In this document: piece by piece, positions 53,032 to 62,018 of the stretch
How the letters are laid out: each line of letters starts with the position of its first letter
How positions within the stretch are numbered: position 1 is the stretch's first letter
Assembly: GCF_000513095.1 (NCBI RefSeq)
Contig: NZ_BAUT01000016.1
Location: 1-64,000 of the forward strand
Reading direction: 5' to 3'
From: Halalkalibacter wakoensis JCM 9140
GTDB taxonomy: Bacteria > Bacillota > Bacilli > Bacillales > Bacillaceae_D
Length of the DNA stretch: 64,000 nucleotides
Notes under the pieces: model-generated
Seen by the model: the letters and a program-made list of their open reading frames with translations, nothing else
What the model was told of the DNA's origin: nothing
The model's database searches: none
Translations under genes and position numbers: made by a program

Positions 53032-55614
53032 TTATTGTGATACAACTATTTGATCTTTTGTTTCTGGTAATTCTATTTTTCTTAAAATCTCATTGAATTC
53101 GAGTATCAATATAATTCTTTCATTAACCTTGCTAATTCCTTTAATTAAGTTAGAGTGATTGTAACTATTTTCTGCTTTTGGTTTTTCAATTGAACTCATA
53201 CTTGTTTTTAACACTTGTGTTACTTCGTCTACTAAAAACCCAATATCTTGCTCTTTATGTTCAACAACGATAATTCTTGATTTCTTTGTTCTCACTTGAG
53301 ACTTAAGGTTGAATCGTTTTCGCAAATCATAGACTGGTAGCATATTCCCCCTTAAGTTGATAATTCCTAATAAATCATCTGAGCTATGAACAACGTTCGT
53401 AATATGAGGAACGGAGACGATATCTTTGGCTCTTTGTATCTCAATCGCATATTCCTCCGTATCTAATTTAAATGTAACAAACTGACATTCATCCTCTAAC
53501 TCTTTCTTCGCATTATGTTCATTACTCTCTATGTCTTGTGTTCCTTGCTCTCTTACAACAGACGATACATCGAGAATTAATGCTACACTTCCATCCCCCA
53601 TAATGGTTGCACCCGAAATGTAAGGAGGCGATCCTATGTATGGACCAAGTGATTTGATTACAACTTCTTGATTTCCTAACGTCCGGTCTGCAATAATTCC
53701 AATACGTTTATCAGCGATTCCTACTACAATGACAAATTCACGTTTTTTCTGCAGTTGTGTAGAGTCGTCACCATGAATTCCTAATTTCTCTTTCATTCTG
53801 ACAAGTGGAAGAACTCGTCCTCTTACAAGTCCAACTTCTTTCCCTTTAATCATCTGGATCTCTTCATTATTAAGTCGAATAATTTCTAATACGTTAACAA
53901 GTGGAATCGCAAATGTTTTGTTTCCAAACTTAACGAGCAAAGACCGAATGATAGCAAGTGTAAGAGGAAGCTTAATGGTAAATGTCGTTCCCATACCTAG
54001 CGTCGAATCAATATCAATAATGCCATTAAGCTTTTCAATATGCGCTCTGACAATATCCATTCCAACCCCACGACCTGATATGTCCGTGATTGCTTTTGCT
54101 GTTGAAACTCCAGATTTAAAGATAAGAAACATGGCATCTTTATCATTTAATTTGGACGCTTCACCTTCTGAAATCATTCCTTTTTTAATCGCTGACTGCT
54201 TTATTTTCTCAATATCGATTCCTTTGCCATCATCTTTAATTGAGATGACAACATGATTTTCTTCATGAGTAGCTCGTAATTCTACCGACCCTTTTTCTGG
54301 CTTTCCAAGCCGAGCTCGTTCTTCTGGACTTTCAATTCCATGATCAATCGAGTTTCTTAACAGGTGAATAATTGGATCACTAATTTCTTCAATTAATGTA
54401 CGATCAAGCTCTGTTTCTTTCCCATACATATGGAAGTCAATTTCTTTATTAGCTTTTTGTGCGGTATCTCTCACCATTCTTGGAAAACGATTAAACAATT
54501 GCTCAATTGGCAGCATTCTCGTTTTCATCATGCCTTCTTGCAGCTCTGTGATAACACGACTTAAATGGTTAGTCACTTCGTCTAAAATCTCGATGTCATC
54601 TTCTTGCTTTGAATTCACATCATTTAATCTACCTCTAACGTCCACTAACCGCGTTTGGTCAATTACTAGCTCTCCAACAAGATTCATTAAATGCTCTAGT
54701 TTATCTACATCTACACGAACAGTTGGGTTAATCTTCGCTTTTGCTTTTGTTGGGGATTTCATCTCATGCTCATCTAAAGTGATTTCCTGCTCTTGTCCAA
54801 CATCAGACTCTACTCCTACCTCTTCGCCTACTTGTTGGATCTCTTCACCTGTCATGGCTTTCAGTTCGATACTAGCAATCTCAGAGATTTGATGGATGAC
54901 CTCATAGACTTCTTCCTTTGCATGCAGTGTTAATAAAACGAAGCTTAGTCTACCATTTAAGATATCCTCGTTTTCCATTTCTTCTATGGAAGGAGTTGCT
55001 GCAATGATTTCACCAACTTCTTTTAAATTATTATAGATAAGAAACGCCCTAACACTTTTCATTAATGACTCTTCATAAAGCTTTAAAGAAATAAGAAACA
55101 CATGATGTCCTAACTCTATTCCTTTTATCAGAGCATTTTGTTGGAACTCATCAAGCTGCGGATACGTCATCTCAATAGGCTTTTCTTCTCGTTGTTTTTT
55201 TATATCATCCACCTGAACCAATGGGTTTGTACCTTCATAGACTTTTTGTAATTTATTTATTTGATCATCTATTTTTACTGACTCAAGTTGTCCATCGATA
55301 ATAGCGCCTTTCATTACTTTAATAAAATCAATGCTTTCAAACATGATATTTATCAATTCAGAAGTGACTGTTATATTTCCATGTCTCACTTGATCAAAAA
55401 TATTTTCTAGATGATGAGTAAACTCCTTCATTTGTTCAAAACCCATCGACGCAGACGATCCCTTTAATGTGTGAGCTGCTCTGAAAATATTTTGTATCGT
55501 CTCGCTGTTTTGAGGGTTTCCTTCTAAAATAAGAATCTCATCATCTAACACTTGTAATTGTTCATCTACCTCATCTAAAAAGACCCCCAAATAGGCTGAC
55601 AAGTCAAAATCCAT
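53032..55614 (-). CDS. cheA: Chemotaxis histidine kinase CheA with C-terminal CheW fusion
   Basis: 860 residues. P1 Hpt domain with phospho-acceptor His 48 (RAAHTLKGSSASMG); a P2-like region around 150-260; P3 dimerisation helices and P4 ATPase (about 300-560; HLLRNSIDHGIESPEERARL, DDGKGIDIEK, GRGVGMDIV); P5 CheW-like domain (about 565-690). Unusually, a second CheW-like domain follows (about 715-850; CQFVTFKLDTEEYAIEI, GIINLRGNMLPVYDLRKRF), making a CheA-CheW fusion longer than ordinary CheA. It phosphorylates CheB and whatever other receiver the cell supplies; no CheY is encoded nearby. A separate CheW gene lies 13 nt upstream. Confidence 0.95.
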   Translation of the reverse strand: MDFDLSAYLGVFLDEVDEQLQVLDDEILILEGNPQNSETIQNIFRAAHTLKGSSASMGFEQMKEFTHHLENIFDQVRHGNITVTSELINIMFESIDFIKVMKGAIIDGQLESVKIDDQINKLQKVYEGTNPLVQVDDIKKQREEKPIEMTYPQLDEFQQNALIKGIELGHHVFLISLKLYEESLMKSVRAFLIYNNLKEVGEIIAATPSIEEMENEDILNGRLSFVLLTLHAKEEVYEVIHQISEIASIELKAMTGEEIQQVGEEVGVESDVGQEQEITLDEHEMKSPTKAKAKINPTVRVDVDKLEHLMNLVGELVIDQTRLVDVRGRLNDVNSKQEDDIEILDEVTNHLSRVITELQEGMMKTRMLPIEQLFNRFPRMVRDTAQKANKEIDFHMYGKETELDRTLIEEISDPIIHLLRNSIDHGIESPEERARLGKPEKGSVELRATHEENHVVISIKDDGKGIDIEKIKQSAIKKGMISEGEASKLNDKDAMFLIFKSGVSTAKAITDISGRGVGMDIVRAHIEKLNGIIDIDSTLGMGTTFTIKLPLTLAIIRSLLVKFGNKTFAIPLVNVLEIIRLNNEEIQMIKGKEVGLVRGRVLPLVRMKEKLGIHGDDSTQLQKKREFVIVVGIADKRIGIIADRTLGNQEVVIKSLGPYIGSPPYISGATIMGDGSVALILDVSSVVREQGTQDIESNEHNAKKELEDECQFVTFKLDTEEYAIEIQRAKDIVSVPHITNVVHSSDDLLGIINLRGNMLPVYDLRKRFNLKSQVRTKKSRIIVVEHKEQDIGFLVDEVTQVLKTSMSSIEKPKAENSYNHSNLIKGISKVNERIILILEFNEILRKIELPETKDQIVVSQ

Positions 55615-55627
55615 CTCTCTACACCTC

Positions 55628-56071
55628 CTATCCTACTTGTTCAAATTCGTATAACACTTTTTTAAGGTCTAAAATACCAATCACTTGTCCATCTAGTTTG
55701 GCAAAACCGTTAAAGATCTCCTCTTTCAACGTTTGTCCCGGAGTTGGTTCCACATTCTCCTCTTCAAACTTTGTAACCATTCGTACTTCTTCTACGATTA
55801 AGCCAATGTTTTCACTTTCTCCCTGAACGATAACAACTCGGTTCTTTTTATGTTTTTTTGGGACTTTTAAATCAAACCGTTTATGTAAGCTTATAACTGG
55901 AATGATACTCCCTCTAAGATTGATAACTCCCTCAATCATTTCATTGATACCAGGAACACTCGTAATGGTTGGAACTCTTAAAATCTCTACAACTTCTTCA
56001 ATAGATAATGAATAAAGCTGCTGATTTACCGAAAAAACAACAAACTGTTCTCCTCTTCGATGCTCTGTCAA
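55628..56071 (-). CDS. cheW: Chemotaxis adaptor CheW
   Basis: 147 residues, a single CheW domain that couples CheA to receptor tips. Typical segments are EQFVVFSVNQQLYSLSIEEV, GVINLRGSIIPVISLHKRF and GLIVEEVRMV. First gene of the che operon; its promoter region (56072-56262) contains a TATAAT flanked by an inverted repeat and two GGAAN4TTCC palindromes. With the CheW unit fused to CheA, the array would have two adaptor types. Confidence 0.94.
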   Translation of the reverse strand: MTEHRRGEQFVVFSVNQQLYSLSIEEVVEILRVPTITSVPGINEMIEGVINLRGSIIPVISLHKRFDLKVPKKHKKNRVVIVQGESENIGLIVEEVRMVTKFEEENVEPTPGQTLKEEIFNGFAKLDGQVIGILDLKKVLYEFEQVG

Positions 56072-56116
56072 CTTGAACCCTCCTTACTCTTGGGTTGTTT
56101 ACTATACTCACATTAT

Positions 56117-56136
56117 CGTAGGTTATTATACCTACG
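56117..56136. promoter_or_regulatory. Inverted repeat around the -10 of the che operon
   Basis: CGTAGGT and ACCTACG (7-bp arms) flank ATTATA, which on the minus strand gives TATAAT, a perfect -10 box about 50 bp upstream of cheW. There is no good -35, so an activator or other control is likely. Confidence 0.55.
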
Positions 56137-56142
56137 TCTATT

Positions 56143-56154
56143 GGAACAGATTCC
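56143..56154. promoter_or_regulatory. GGAA-N4-TTCC palindrome, proximal
   Basis: GGAACAGATTCC lies at about the -35 position of the putative che promoter. The same GGAAxxxxTTCC pattern recurs at 56246-56257, 103 bp away. Confidence 0.4.
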
Positions 56155-56241
56155 TATTTTTTGCGCTTTTACTTTACTTTTCGACAAAGATAATCCTGTG
56201 ATTCTAGAAATAGGATAGTCATTGAGTCCTAGCCTTCGAAA

Positions 56242-56261
56242 TATAGGAATGCATTCCTATA
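56242..56261. promoter_or_regulatory. Perfect 20-bp palindrome upstream of the che operon
   Basis: TATAGGAATGCATTCCTATA is a perfect palindrome located between the phosphatase terminator and the cheW promoter. It contains the GGAAN4TTCC pattern and could be a regulator binding site. Confidence 0.5.
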
Positions 56262-56303
56262 AAAAAGCTATTTAAAAGGTCATATTTGACCTTTTAAATA
56301 GCT
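56260..56303 (-). terminator. Terminator of the LOV-phosphatase gene
   Basis: A perfect 17-bp stem (56266-56282 with 56287-56303) with a 4-nt loop, overlapping the stop codon, then TTTTTT on the minus strand. It separates the phosphatase gene from the che operon. Confidence 0.93.
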
Positions 56304-57769
56304 CAATGCAATTTCATGTGGATGAGTGTAATATCATCTTCTAGCTTGTCTAACCTAAAGAATGTTTCTGCTTTTCTCATGGACTTTTCATTTATCTCCA
56401 TTTCAGCCAACATCTCCTTCGTAACAGCCAAATTCTCTAATACCCCATCGGTATATAAAATGATTTCTGAATCCTTATCAAAGTGAAAACTTTCTTCTTC
56501 ATACACGTGATCTTTCAATAAACCGACTGGAATCGAGTTGGAGCTATGAAAGTCAACTTGTTCCTTGTTTTTAACAATAAAACTCGGGTGACCCGCATTT
56601 ACATAGTGGACTTTTTTAGCCTTTGTATCAACTAACAAGTAAGTACAGCTAAAATACGGTTTCATAATTGATTCTTCAAACGTTTCATCTAAAAATGTAA
56701 ACATGTGATCATTCAACCGATCGAGAAAGTCTTTCGGATGATACACATTGCTTTCCATAAGAAAAAGATATTTTGTATTAAATGCAAGCGTCAGAAGGGA
56801 AGCTGTTATGCCATGTCCCATTACATCCATTATAAATACAGAATAAAGGTGATCATCAAGCTTCGTCCATTTATATAAATCTCCTCCTAAATGACGGCAC
56901 GCATGATTATAACCACAAATTGAAATCTTCTCGTCCGTAACAGGTTTACTAAACAAACCTTCCTGTAGTCGTCTTGCCACGAAGATATCTTGTTTCATTT
57001 CAATCTCATTTCTTTTTCTATCTGTTATATCCTGCTGAATCCCTATAAAGTGAGTCACTTCCCCTTCATCATTTCTTACAGGATTAATCGATAGCTCATT
57101 CCAAAATGGGCTTCCATCTTTTTTATAATTAAGAATTTCTGTCTGTAACTGAACCTCATTTTTAATTGCTTCACGAATAAGCTTAATGGTATTAGGATCG
57201 GATTTTTCCCCTTGTAGAAATCGACAATTCCTTCCTATAATTTCCATTGGTACATAACCTGTTAACACGCGAAATCCTTTGTTCACATAAACGATAGGGT
57301 TATCTTCTTTCATAGCATTTGTTATGATAATGCCAACGCGGGAATTTTCTATTGCCTCAAAATAAAGCTTATTCTTTTTAAGTAGCGTTTCCATTTTTTC
57401 TTCAAACTGATATTCTTGATACATATCTCTGAACACAAGTAACAAGAAAGGCTTCTCTTTAGGGTACAATCTAGGAACAATTGTATACGCTCTCTTTTTC
57501 TTCATTGAATCAACAAGTGTTAATTCAAAAGGTGTGTTCATAGACTCTGAAATAAGAGTTGGAAAAACATCAGCTACGTACTTCTTTGATGTTTTAGTGA
57601 AAATGGGTACCTCAGATAAGTGCTTTCCAACTACCACTTTCTTTTTATGACCGGTAACCTTTGTAAAGGTTTCATTCACATAAGTAACTATTCCGTCCAT
57701 ATTAACAGTTAAAAGCACATCAGGAGAATCATTAATTATCTCAAAAAAGTTTATATTAGACACTGTCAT
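56303..57769 (-). CDS. PAS-LOV-PP2C serine phosphatase (RsbU/RsbP type)
   Basis: 488 residues in three domains. An N-terminal PAS domain (about 8-120), a LOV domain (about 135-255) and a SpoIIE-type PP2C phosphatase (about 270-488). The LOV motif is canonical: GRNCRFLQG with the flavin-adduct Cys at 182, ILNYKKDG, FWNEL and FIGIQQDIT, so all flavin-contact Asn, Arg and Gln residues are in place. The phosphatase has its metal-binding Asp residues in GGDLYKW, MDVMGHG, YTDGVLE and EDDITLI. It should therefore dephosphorylate a STAS antagonist under blue light; the STAS protein encoded at 46615 is the nearest candidate. It is transcribed alone, directly upstream of the che operon. Confidence 0.92.
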   Translation of the reverse strand: MTVSNINFFEIINDSPDVLLTVNMDGIVTYVNETFTKVTGHKKKVVVGKHLSEVPIFTKTSKKYVADVFPTLISESMNTPFELTLVDSMKKKRAYTIVPRLYPKEKPFLLLVFRDMYQEYQFEEKMETLLKKNKLYFEAIENSRVGIIITNAMKEDNPIVYVNKGFRVLTGYVPMEIIGRNCRFLQGEKSDPNTIKLIREAIKNEVQLQTEILNYKKDGSPFWNELSINPVRNDEGEVTHFIGIQQDITDRKRNEIEMKQDIFVARRLQEGLFSKPVTDEKISICGYNHACRHLGGDLYKWTKLDDHLYSVFIMDVMGHGITASLLTLAFNTKYLFLMESNVYHPKDFLDRLNDHMFTFLDETFEESIMKPYFSCTYLLVDTKAKKVHYVNAGHPSFIVKNKEQVDFHSSNSIPVGLLKDHVYEEESFHFDKDSEIILYTDGVLENLAVTKEMLAEMEINEKSMRKAETFFRLDKLEDDITLIHMKLH

Positions 57770-57927
57770 TATGAATCACCTTTCATCGCAGGCTTAAGTA
57801 GTGTTCTATGTCTTTTTAAATGATAACCTTATTTAGTATGGATTGCATCCATAGAAATTATTTTATTTTTATCGGATATATTAGAATAATTTTTCTGACA
57901 AAAAATATTTGAAAATGCAAAAAGCAG

Positions 57928-59659
57928 CTACGTCAACTGCTGCTCCGCAAACTCTCGATACAAACGATGGGACTTAACTAACTCCTGATGTGGTCCAATC
58001 CCTGTCACTTTTCCTTTTTCAATAAATACAATGTGATCAGCATCTACAATCGTAGACAAACGATGAGCAATCACAAAAGTGGTTCGCCCCTCCATTAACC
58101 GTGCTAATGCTTGCTGAACAACTCCTTCTGATTGGCTATCTAACTGGCTGTTGCTTCATCGAGCATAAGGATTTTCGGATCTCGTAAAAAAGCACGGGCA
58201 ATAGCAATCCGCTGCCTTTGTCCCCCAGAGAGCTTTATACCTCGTTCCCCTACTTCTGTATCAAGCCCCTTTTCAAAAGAAGAAATAAATTGATCGGCAT
58301 ACGCATTTTAGCTACATTCCAAAGCATATCATCCGTTATGTCCTCTTTATACTCCAACCCATAACATAAATTATCACGAATTGTCCCGGCCATCATCGCA
58401 CTTTCTTGAGAGACATAACCAATCTGACTTCGCCAAGATTTTAATGAAATTTCCTTAATGGGTACTTCTCCAATCCGTATTTCACCAGAGGTTGGTTCAT
58501 AAAAACGCTCCAATAAACCAAACATCGTCGTTTTTCCCCCACCACTCGGCCCCGCAAAGGCAATCATTTGTCCTGGCTCAGCGGAAAATGAAACATTCTC
58601 CAATACAGATTCAGCTTCTCCATACGAAAACGAAACATTTGATACGTGAACTGATTTATTCGTAATATCAATTTCTTTCCCATTCTTTTCTTCTTCAGAT
58701 GGCAAATCTAAAATCTTAATAATCCGTTCCGTTGCCCCTTTTGCTTTTTGAAGCTGTGTGAAAAATCTCGCAAAGGAAGTTAGTGGCATAATAATTTGAA
58801 ACAAATAAAGCAAAAAAGCAACAAGGGAACCTGTTGTCATCGTTCCATTTGCAACCCGAATTCCACCGTACCCAATGATCATCACTATGACTGCCATCAC
58901 AACGACATACATTAGAGGAGCAATAATAGCAAAAATACGAGCTTCTTTTAATCCGTACGAAAGCAAACGCTCAATTCCAGCAAATCCATTTTTCTTCTCA
59001 AAGCGCTCGGCATTAGAGGATTTCATTAAACGAATTTCTCCTAAGGTTTGTTGGATAGCTCCTGAAAATTGTGCCGTTTCATCTTGAAGACCTCGTGAAA
59101 TTTTCGCCATCCTTCTTCCTAATGGAATCATAATCATCATCATAACTGGTACGGAAATCAGCATGAGTAGCGTCATTTTCCAATCCATGAACATTAATAT
59201 GGTAACAGCACCAATAATGGAGATAAACCCCGTAACAAATTGAGGAAAATGATCAGAAATCAACTGACGTATGATACTTGTATCGTTCACTACACGACTC
59301 ACTGACTCCCCGCTTGTATTTTGATCAAAATACGAAACAGGCAAATGAAGCATTTTCACCCACACCATTCCTCTTAACCTTGCAACCACCTTTTGTCCAA
59401 CAGCTGTTAATAAATATAATGATACCCCGTTTAACACAGCTTGTACGATAAACGCGATGACGATTAAAATTAGGACTGTCCCGCTTACAGCAGCAACCGA
59501 AAAACCATCGACTAACTCCCTTGTCAAGATTGGAACGACAAGAGATGCAAGAGTCGTAATGATGCTAGCGAGTAAACCTATCATAAGCCCTTTTTTCGGA
59601 ATCTTGGTAGATAATACTAATGAATAAAAGGGTTTCATCCCTTGGTTTTCTTCTTTCAT
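57928..59659 (-). pseudogene. ABC multidrug exporter (fused TMD-NBD), two frameshifts
   Basis: A half-transporter of the BmrA/MsbA type: six-helix membrane domain (about 25-320) and ATPase domain. Walker A is GPSGGGKTTMFGLLERF, the Q loop is GYVSQESAMMAG, and signature [14 protein letters not shown], Walker B and the HRLST His switch are all present in the DNA but in three frames. The first break (near 58309) is repaired by one G (ATGGCGTATGCC gives MAYADQF); the second (near 58142) by one T (ACAGCCAGTTTAGATAGC gives TASLDS). With both bases the 1732-nt span becomes 578 codons ending at TAG 57928-57930. Start ATG at 59659 behind AAGGAG. Either a recent pseudogene or two base-call errors. Confidence 0.9.
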
Positions 59660-59786
59660 CTCTCTTTTCTCCTTTTTCAAACAAACATTTCTTTTCCTAT
59701 CATACAAAATGGGCTGGTGGAATGAAAGAAAAGCCAACTAATAATAGTTTGTTACGTGATTAAAAAGCGCTAGCCTTGTTGGAAAT

Positions 59787-60100
59787 GGGTAATCAGCCGC
59801 AGGGGAATGCACTACGCTTTCCGCGGGTGCCCGGTGAGCCTCCTCGGCTGTCGCCTCCGGGGTCTCACACGTGGGTCACTGGTCCCGCAGGAGTCTCCGT
59901 GTCATTCCCCTGCTAGTGTTACTTTTTCATCCTTAAATGTATTTATTTCACAAATATAGTGTAAAGATTAAAAAAGGAAACACCACTCATGAGTTAAAGA
60001 CATGTTCCTTTTTTCTTTTTATAGAACTAGTACTTTTTGTGCCTCTAGTATAACGGGGTGTTTCCTAGGCCTTCCTCGTTTTTTTCTTCAGCCTACCTCT
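59787..60100. repeat. Dispersed palindromic repeat, long copy
   Basis: Copy B of the element at 37916-38123. It begins AGGGGAATG and its partner CATTCCCCT closes about 105 bp later, enclosing a GC-rich section (CTTTCCGCGGG, AGCCTCCTCGGCT, GCCTCCGGGGTCTCAC, TCCCGCAGGAGTCTCC) that can form inner stems and is absent from copy A. About 190 bp of further similarity follows. GC content is far above the neighbourhood. I see no coding frame. Confidence 0.88.
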
Positions 60101-60109
60101 GTTTACTGA

Positions 60110-60140
60110 AAAATAGTCCCTGATAGCTTTATCAGGGACT
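60110..60140 (-). terminator. Terminator of the GNAT gene
   Basis: AGTCCCTGATA (60115-60125) pairs with TATCAGGGACT (60130-60140), followed by ATTTTT on the minus strand. Confidence 0.9.
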
Positions 60141-60159
60141 GACTGAAAAATTGTATAAA

Positions 60160-60660
60160 TTATAATTCCAATCGAAACGCCTTTACAATTACTCCATCAT
60201 TAGCCGGCTCAAAATCATATTTTGGTAAACGCGTAAAGCCCAATTCACCGTATAGTTTAATCGCACTTTTCATAAAATCAGCAGTATGTAATCCGATTGC
60301 TTCCAGCCCTTTTTCTTTCGTTCGTCTCATGCATTCCTTAATTAGCGCGGAAGCAACACCTTTCCCTCTAGCTTTTTTAGCAACTGCAAGTAAACGAATT
60401 TCAGAGTAGTCAATTTCATCAACCAATCCCTCGTACGCATCGGACTTAGGAGGAAAAAGAGCAACACTGCCGACAATCTCTCCCTCTGTCTCGGCCACAA
60501 TCAGTTCAACCCCTTCTTGAACATCGGCCTCAGATGAAATGGCTTGTTTCAATGCTTGCCAATGTTCGTCCGTAATTGCTTGTGCATGCTCGCTGTACGC
60601 TTCAATTCGTTGCTTACGAATGAAGTCTAATTCACCTGGACGCGCATTACGTATTTCCAT
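60160..60660 (-). CDS. GNAT-family N-acetyltransferase
   Basis: About 166 residues. The acetyl-CoA pyrophosphate loop is ARGKGVASALIKEC, preceded by strand IRLLAVAKKARG, and the C-terminal ...KLYGELGFTRLPKYDF is typical of GNAT enzymes. The substrate is not predictable. The ATG at 60660 follows AAGGAG with 8 nt and the upstream gene stops at 60662, so the two are cotranscribed; the longer frame to 60678 would start within the upstream gene and has no ribosome binding site. Confidence 0.88.
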   Translation of the reverse strand: MEIRNARPGELDFIRKQRIEAYSEHAQAITDEHWQALKQAISSEADVQEGVELIVAETEGEIVGSVALFPPKSDAYEGLVDEIDYSEIRLLAVAKKARGKGVASALIKECMRRTKEKGLEAIGLHTADFMKSAIKLYGELGFTRLPKYDFEPANDGVIVKAFRLEL

Positions 60661-60661
60661 T

Positions 60662-61711
60662 TTATTGGCTCCTTCCATCTATTAAAAATTTCCCATCTTG
60701 CTTGCTTAATTTCTCGCGATTATGTGGTGTTTTTAAGACTGATACATCAGGCCCTTTCGGTAAGATATTCACTCCGCCATTTTTTTCAAAAATCGTGATC
60801 GAGACATGATAGTGCTTTTTGATCGCATCAATGTCCGTTGTATCTCCAAAACCTGGGGTTTGATACAAATCACGAAGATAGCCCCATAAATGCTCATACT
60901 CACGAATGAGATTTCGATTTGTATTAAAGCCGTTATAATAGGCTAGATCAAACCGAACCAACGTCGCATACAACCGTATATCTGAATCCGTAATAAATTC
61001 CCCAAATAAAAAGCGTTGTGTAGAAAGACGCTCTTCTAACTTATCCAAACGAGCAAATAAAGTATCAAATGCTTCCTCGTACGCCTCTTGAGAGCGAGCA
61101 AATCCGCATTTGTATACACCGTTGTTTACCTCATGGAATATAATTTCGTTTAACTCATCAATGTCATTACGCAAATGCTCAGGATATAGGTTCGGTGCTT
61201 CAATTTTATGAAAAGGAGACCATACTGTTTCTAAGTAATTGGTCAATCTAAAATAATCATTGTTTACCGCTTTCTTTGTTTTCAAATCTACCATAACAGG
61301 TACAGTGGGGCGACCTGCGTAGGCAGGGTCAGCATTCATATATACTTCACTCACATATTTAATACCAAGTGCAGGATCAATTCCATCTTTGTCTAATGAA
61401 AATTCCCAATCAACACGATCAATGTTTGGTCGCATCGGACTAGCTGTACCTAAACTAATGACATTTTCAAGCCCTAAAATCCTTCGGGCAATGACAGAGC
61501 GGTGAGCCCATGGGCATGCAGGTGACCACAATAGGCGATAGCGGTCTCTTTCAACTGGGAGTTGGCCCTCTTCGTCTCCAAACGGCGCTGTAAAACGATT
61601 TGTCTGTCTTTTAAAAGAACCATCCTTCTCAAATTCCTTTGTCATATTTGTGTCTGCACCTTCTTGTGTCACATTAATTTGACAACTTGCTTGTTGGTCA
61701 TTTTCTGACAT
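60662..61711 (-). CDS. Glutathionyl-hydroquinone-reductase-like (Xi-class GST) protein
   Basis: About 349 residues. The thioredoxin-fold domain has the catalytic Cys in WSPACPWAHRSVIARR (near 66), then PTVPVMVD and a C-terminal helical domain (about 165-330; FLFGEFITDSDIRLYATLVRFD). This is the YqjG/ECM4 family, which reduces glutathionyl-hydroquinones. Bacilli usually lack glutathione, so the physiological thiol may be bacillithiol or another small thiol; this is inference. The ATG at 61711 (two codons inside the longest frame) has GAGGGG 7 nt upstream. It heads a two-gene unit with the GNAT protein. Confidence 0.9.
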   Translation of the reverse strand: MSENDQQASCQINVTQEGADTNMTKEFEKDGSFKRQTNRFTAPFGDEEGQLPVERDRYRLLWSPACPWAHRSVIARRILGLENVISLGTASPMRPNIDRVDWEFSLDKDGIDPALGIKYVSEVYMNADPAYAGRPTVPVMVDLKTKKAVNNDYFRLTNYLETVWSPFHKIEAPNLYPEHLRNDIDELNEIIFHEVNNGVYKCGFARSQEAYEEAFDTLFARLDKLEERLSTQRFLFGEFITDSDIRLYATLVRFDLAYYNGFNTNRNLIREYEHLWGYLRDLYQTPGFGDTTDIDAIKKHYHVSITIFEKNGGVNILPKGPDVSVLKTPHNREKLSKQDGKFLIDGRSQ

Positions 61712-61923
61712 ATCCATTCCCCTCTCCTTATCTCATTGTATTAGTCTCAATATACCACGTCACTTCCTTTTTTCAAGTAAAAGACATCCAATTAATAACA
61801 GAATTTTTAAATAAATCAATATACATTCGCCTATTTTCAATGAAGTAAGGACACCCGCCCACCCTTTTTTGCCTTTCTCTACATAGGGATATGGTGTACC
61901 CACTCAAAAAGGAGGAATTCTTC

Positions 61924-62010
61924 ATGAGTCATGCTACTGGAAATAGTTTTGCGTTAATCGTTGTGTTATTTATCCTACTAGTGATTGTAGGGTCTGCATA
62001 TATCGTTTAA
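61924..62010 (+). CDS. YjcZ-family small sporulation protein
   Basis: A 28-residue peptide, MSHATGNSFALIVVLF followed by ILLVIVGSAYIV. The hydrophobic core is the same as in the peptide encoded at 18048. ATG at 61924 behind AAAAGGAGG. It has its own terminator. A typical single-helix YjcZ protein; function unknown. Confidence 0.82.
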   Translation: MSHATGNSFALIVVLFILLVIVGSAYIV

Positions 62011-62018
62011 TTGCTGTA

